Positions 59,735 through 64,000 of a stretch of DNA of 64,000 nt are shown here, in pieces. A program made the position numbers and the translations under genes. The notes under the pieces were generated by a model, which was not told the DNA's origin, did not search any database, and saw nothing but the letters and a program-made list of their open reading frames with translations. The number at the start of each line of letters is the position of its first letter. Position 1 is the first letter of the stretch. Where the stretch lies: NCBI RefSeq assembly GCF_040412425.1, contig NC_089749.1, forward strand, positions 15,018,662 to 15,082,661, written 5' to 3'. Source of the stretch: Macrobrachium rosenbergii. Taxonomy: Eukaryota; Arthropoda; Malacostraca; Decapoda; Palaemonidae.

Positions 59735-60350
59735 AATGGCTGAATTGATTGAATTGAATATAGGTTTTAGGTCAAAGGACAAGCACTGGGACCTATGGGG
59801 TCATTCAACGCTGAAACGGAAATCGACAGTAAAAAGGTCTGAAAGGCGTAACAGGAGGGGAAACCTTGCAGTTGCGCTATGAATCAATTGTTAGGAGAGA
59901 GTGGAAAGTAAGATGGAAGAAAGATAATATGAGAGGAGGTACAGTAAAAGAAACGAAAGGGGTTTCAGCTAGGGGCAGTTCTTCATTGGCAGGGTGGGTA
60001 GAGCTCTCGACTAGCCCGCTGTTGGCCCAGCGCTCGACTCTCCGACCGGCCAATGAAGAATTAGAGGAATTTATTTCTGGTGATAGAAATTCATTTCTCG
60101 TCATAATGCGGCTCGGATTCCACAATAAGCTGTAGGTGCCGTTGCTAGGTAACCAGTTGGTTCTTAGCCACGTAAAATAAATCTAATCCTTCAGGCCAGC
60201 CCTAGGAGAGCTGTTAATCAGCTCAGTGGTCTGGTTAAACTAAGATATACTTAACTCTAGCTAGGGGCCGAAGGCACGTTGCAAAGAACCTTAACTAATG
60301 CCTACAGTGCACCGCATAAGGCGCACTGACGGTACTACCTCCCTACGGGT
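59735..60350. mobile_element. Dispersed repeat interrupted by a SINE
   Basis: The left part (TGAATATAGGTTTTAGGTCA, AAGCACTGGGACCTATGGGG, GTCATTCAACGCTGAAACGG) and right part (GGGCCGAAGGCACGTTGCAA to ACTACCTCCCTACGGG) read as one element once the 59977-60258 SINE and one target duplication are removed. I recall this style of repeat as common in decapod genomes; family not named. Confidence 0.65.
59977..60258 (+). mobile_element. tRNA-SINE family S1, complete copy with 10-bp target duplication
   Basis: The tRNA-like head GGGTGGGTAGAGCTCTCGAC and GCGCTCGACTCTCCGAC is followed by the body shared with 46107-46322, ending TATACTTAACTCT. The 10-bp AGCTAGGGGC flanks both sides (59967-59976 and 60259-60268), proving insertion by retrotransposition. 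Confidence 0.88.
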
Positions 60351-60746
60351 ATATATTTTTTTAATATTTTAATGGTGTACCATACCGTCAAAAACGACAG
60401 TGATTTAAGACAGGAACGAGACGGCAAGACTCGAAGTCACGAATCTTGCATTAAAAGTAATTTCATTCTGCACACTTACATAAACTTAGGCCGATGATGG
60501 ACGAGAACCCAGGATGGGTAATTACGTAAATACGTTATAATGTAATATTTTAATACGAAATAAAAGAGTAAACAGATCATTTTTCGTGGCCATCTTTTGT
60601 TCTGGATTTATTTTCCAGTGGCCCTGGAACGCCAAACTTAATGCGCTGTAATTAGAGAGACCAGCGGACACTGGGCAAACACTTGCTGGTTTTTAGTGTC
60701 CTTGAATAGGCACAGAAAGACAAACATCCGGCACATCTAATCCATT

Positions 60747-60748
<2 letters not shown>

Positions 60749-60789
<41 letters not shown>
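60749..60789. repeat. (GA)n microsatellite
   Basis: 41 bp of GA. (GAA)n follows at 60940-60980. Confidence 0.95.
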
Positions 60790-60792
<3 letters not shown>

Positions 60793-61289
60793 AACCCCTT
60801 TGTTAGGAGACATCTCTTATCTCTCTCTCTCTCTCTCCACCTTCAGACACAAAGCTGTTCATCTGAAAATGGTGTTTGCGCCCTGTCTGCATCTTTTAAC
60901 GCAACCCGTCAGCGATCACAGATCCTGGAAGATCTGGAGGAGAAGAAGAAGAAGAAGAAGAAGAAGAAGAAGAAGAAGAAAATAAACACTGAGAATTAAT
61001 GCAGGCTTGTTTCTATTTGCATAAACTGCTTATGGCCTTCTACGGATTTCTCTGGAAGCTTAATCAAGGACTCTCGAGGGAGAACCAAGGTGATCCTATT
61101 GCTCCTTATGTAAACACATTGGATTTGCGCATACATGTACGTGCAAGCAGGTATATAGTCCGTGCGCAGTCAGTATTTGTATAAGTTCTTGCGTTCGCGG
61201 GTGTTCCTAAGTTCAATATTATATGTAAGCTGCCACAATAATGACTAGGTAATATTTGGAAGGATGTTACATATACATATGTACACGCA

Positions 61290-61411
<122 letters not shown>

Positions 61412-61924
61412 AAACATATACATACATAGGCCTATATATATATGTAAACATATACATACATACATAGGCCTATATATACATATACGTGTGTATGCATATA
61501 CCAGGAATGGTGCATCATAAAATCTGGTTGAAAAAGTCAGACTGATAACAGAAGGTTTGCCTCATGAAGAACATCGTGGTTTTAGACGGCCGGAGAACCG
61601 AGTGTTATCAAACAGTCACGTAAGAATTATGAAAGTGAAGGCCATACACAGACCTATATAGAGATTATGGTAGCAATGATAGAGGCGAAGCATTCCTTAA
61701 AAGTTTGTAGACAGGGGAGTGACTGGTTTGGGGTAACCTTAGCATCCGGGAGAGTAAGACTGTAAAAGATAGAGGTGAGTGGTGTAGTATGCGTAAGAGG
61801 TTCGATGTATTGATGATGAACTTCCTGTGGAGGCGTTCATCCCAGATTTAACAATTCAGGTTCGAATGTGTGTGTTTATTTGTGTGCTACACTCTATTAG
61901 GGGAAATAGCTTAACGTCGAGTGA

Positions 61925-61983
<59 letters not shown>
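61925..61983. repeat. (TA)n microsatellite
   Basis: 59 bp of TA. The sequence 61984-62997 shows no gene or repeat I can name. Confidence 0.95.
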
Positions 61984-61987
<4 letters not shown>

Positions 61988-62993
61988 AAAATTGCTTCAG
62001 CAGGCGTAAGGAATTCTTAAATCGATGCACGAGAAAAAATTGTCTTGTTTTACCAAATGAACAAGCTATTTACTAGTTAATGGGAATAATTACATAAAAA
62101 ATAATGATGCAGTGATGCAACTCTTTCGCCTAATAACAAACATCCTGTTCCTTTCATATCCATTTATCTCAATTGCAATAAAAAAATGAGAAAAAAAATT
62201 ATTTAAACTTAACCTGATAATTGGATGAGGTAACTTGACTGCCAGCTGAACGAAGCTTCGGCAAGAGCGAAGTCGATTAACTTTTAAAATATCTCTTACA
62301 TCAGAATTCATCTCATTATTTCCGAGAGCGAAACCGCCTTGCAATGTCCATTGAGGTGGAGTTATGCGTTTTATCTTGATTATTATCGCCTGTTTTAGGT
62401 ATGGCTTCAATCTGCAAATAAAATTTTTTCAACAAAGTTAAATTAACTCGATTTTAGGCTCCGAGTCTTCATTTGGCGGCAAAAGTGCGGAGTTTTTAGT
62501 CTAGGGATGGGCGTCGACTGCTTTAGACTCAAGGTACTAATTTTTTAAGCGCAAAGTCTTATGAAAAGGGCAGCCTTATGTCCTTTGCTAGCCCGTGTCT
62601 GAATATGACAAGCAAAAACGAGATTTAAGGAAGAAAAACGTGGCTTACCGTGTACCAGTACTAAGAAGATTACAGATTTCTGGCGGGAAAAGATTGTTGA
62701 ACTCTCCACAATCTAGATTTTTTTCTTTCACCCAAAGGGTGCTGACTGTATTACGATCAGAAAGTTCGTATATTTGAAAGCGTTACACTCCTCCAAGTAT
62801 ATAAGTCCTTCTCTTACAAGCTAAAGCGCGTTGGTTTCGTAATGGCCTCGGGTTCTGCTTGCAGCTGTAAAATCTTATCCTATTAAAGTCTGAGAATCGA
62901 ACTCCTCAGCAGATGGCTATATTGATAGTAAAGCTAAATAACAGCCCTCGTAAATGTTAAGATGATTGGACGAAACTGGACAGGAGAAATTTC

Positions 62994-62997
<4 letters not shown>

Positions 62998-63044
<47 letters not shown>
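62998..63044. repeat. (GA)n microsatellite
   Basis: 47 bp of GA. Confidence 0.95.
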
Positions 63045-63045
<1 letters not shown>

Positions 63046-64000
63046 GATGACTTGCATTCACTGTTGATTACAGAACACGTACAAAGGATCGTCCGTTCGT
63101 CATCGTGATTTTAATTCCGAGGGAACAAAATTCAAATAGACCTATAACATGGGATGCGAAGCACGTTTGCGAACTTATCTCGGGCACAGATTTCTCCAGT
63201 TCCCGAGTCCTACTTTTACAGATTCTTCCCGGGATTTCTCCTCCTGTTTTCAAACTCTCGACGCGGCCAGCCGAAATGGCGCCAACTGGTAAAAGCGTTC
63301 ATTACGGAATCGAACGTGTTTTTCGCTTCAGAATCGACGTCACGATCTGGCGCCATAATCTTTCACGACGATCGATTGGTGGTCTCTCGTTGGAGAGCTG
63401 CTCTCTCGGAGGTCGGAACTAACGGGGCGGGTAATTTAATCGCGGTTTTGCCCGCCCTTTGGCTGCTCTCGGGATCACTTTACCCCTTTGCCTTCGGGTT
63501 TATGACGTCGACGGAAAGGGTGACGATGAGACCGCCAGCAATAGATCTTCTTCTTCTTTTTCTGCGTTGACTTCCACCGCTGTTGTTTTTGCCCTTCTTA
63601 CTGCTACTGTTTTGAATATTACTTTTTTCCTGCCCCTGGTAGGCCCATGTTCATGTTGTTGCTGCATATACTGATAACACTAACAGACTGCACTTGTTTA
63701 GGCTAATCCCAAGAAAAAGTATCGAAGATGAACTCAGAATACAGACAGCTACCTGACTATCCCTTCAGGCAATCCACATCACTCCAAGAAGAAGAAGAAA
63801 GAGTAAGATAAAAACAGACGCAAGAAAAAAATTAAAAGAAGAGGAGGAAGAAGAAGAGGTCAAGACAGCAATACGACAGCAATAAAAGTAACAAAAACCA
63901 AATGAAGAAGTTTTTTTTTTCACAAGCCTAAACAGGAAACGAACGAATTATAAGAACGACGCTCTCCCACAGATGATGAGTTCAGAAACTGAGAGAAGAT
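63045..64000. other. GC-richer window end, no gene recognised
   Basis: 63105-63500 is CpG-containing and includes two inverted ATGGCGCC words (63275-63282 and about 63350-63357). Open stretches here have no recognisable protein pattern. 63780-63860 is (GAA)-rich. Confidence 0.35.

Noticed and set aside
63105..63674. Overlapping 71-138 codon frames at the window end
   Set aside because: They are open because the sequence is GC-richer; no homology recognised and the frames conflict with one another.

Overview
The window is eukaryotic, nuclear and almost certainly from a decapod crustacean (shrimp, crayfish or crab). Its genes are split by spliceosomal introns. The non-coding DNA is packed with long (GA)n, (TA)n, (ATT)n and (GAA)n microsatellites, tRNA-derived SINEs, LINE scraps, MITEs, a Penelope-type terminal repeat and a decayed env-bearing Ty3/gypsy provirus. 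The organism call is inferred from this repeat style and from protein similarity recalled from memory; no database search was possible.

Region 1 (1-8879, + strand): the 3' part of an oxysterol-binding-protein-related gene of the ORP9/10/11 class. Seven exons are placed with matching phases. They encode a Ser/Pro-rich linker and an essentially complete lipid-transfer (ORD) domain with the EQVSHHPP fingerprint. The upstream PH-domain exons should lie left of the window. Its introns hold a Tigger-like MITE (2365-2650) and a jockey-like LINE remnant (4715-4875).

Region 2 (12842-about 36238, - strand, convergent with region 1): a CNDP2-type cytosolic non-specific dipeptidase (peptidase M20). Eleven coding exon positions are placed, and the metal ligands and catalytic residues are present. 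The outstanding feature is a cluster of three homologous, same-phase exons in tandem (27588-27737, 27252-27401, 27059-27211), each matching the single exon for residues about 376-425 of human CNDP2. Exons B and C are separated by an intron of only 40 nt, too short for normal splicing, as expected of mutually exclusive exons. The next intron (13.5 kb) holds an 11.3 kb antisense Ty3/gypsy provirus with two LTRs, relics of gag, protease, RT, RNase H, integrase and an Env-like protein, and a 4-bp target duplication. It also holds a 522-bp MITE. The intron upstream of the exon cluster holds a 1.1 kb DNA transposon.

Region 3 (36.3-64 kb): no protein-coding gene could be supported. It is a repeat mosaic: an inverted Penelope-like repeat with a hammerhead-ribozyme-like core (38463-38872), four copies of a hairpin-forming repeat with a 10-bp inverted end (R1), tRNA SINEs (one cleanly nested in another repeat with a 10-bp duplication), LINE scraps, a degenerate 23-bp minisatellite of about 0.9 kb, a 66-bp CT-rich minisatellite, a composite GA tandem array and many microsatellites. 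CpG-containing blocks at 50.5-51.1 kb and 63.1-63.5 kb could be promoters of unseen genes, but this is unproven.
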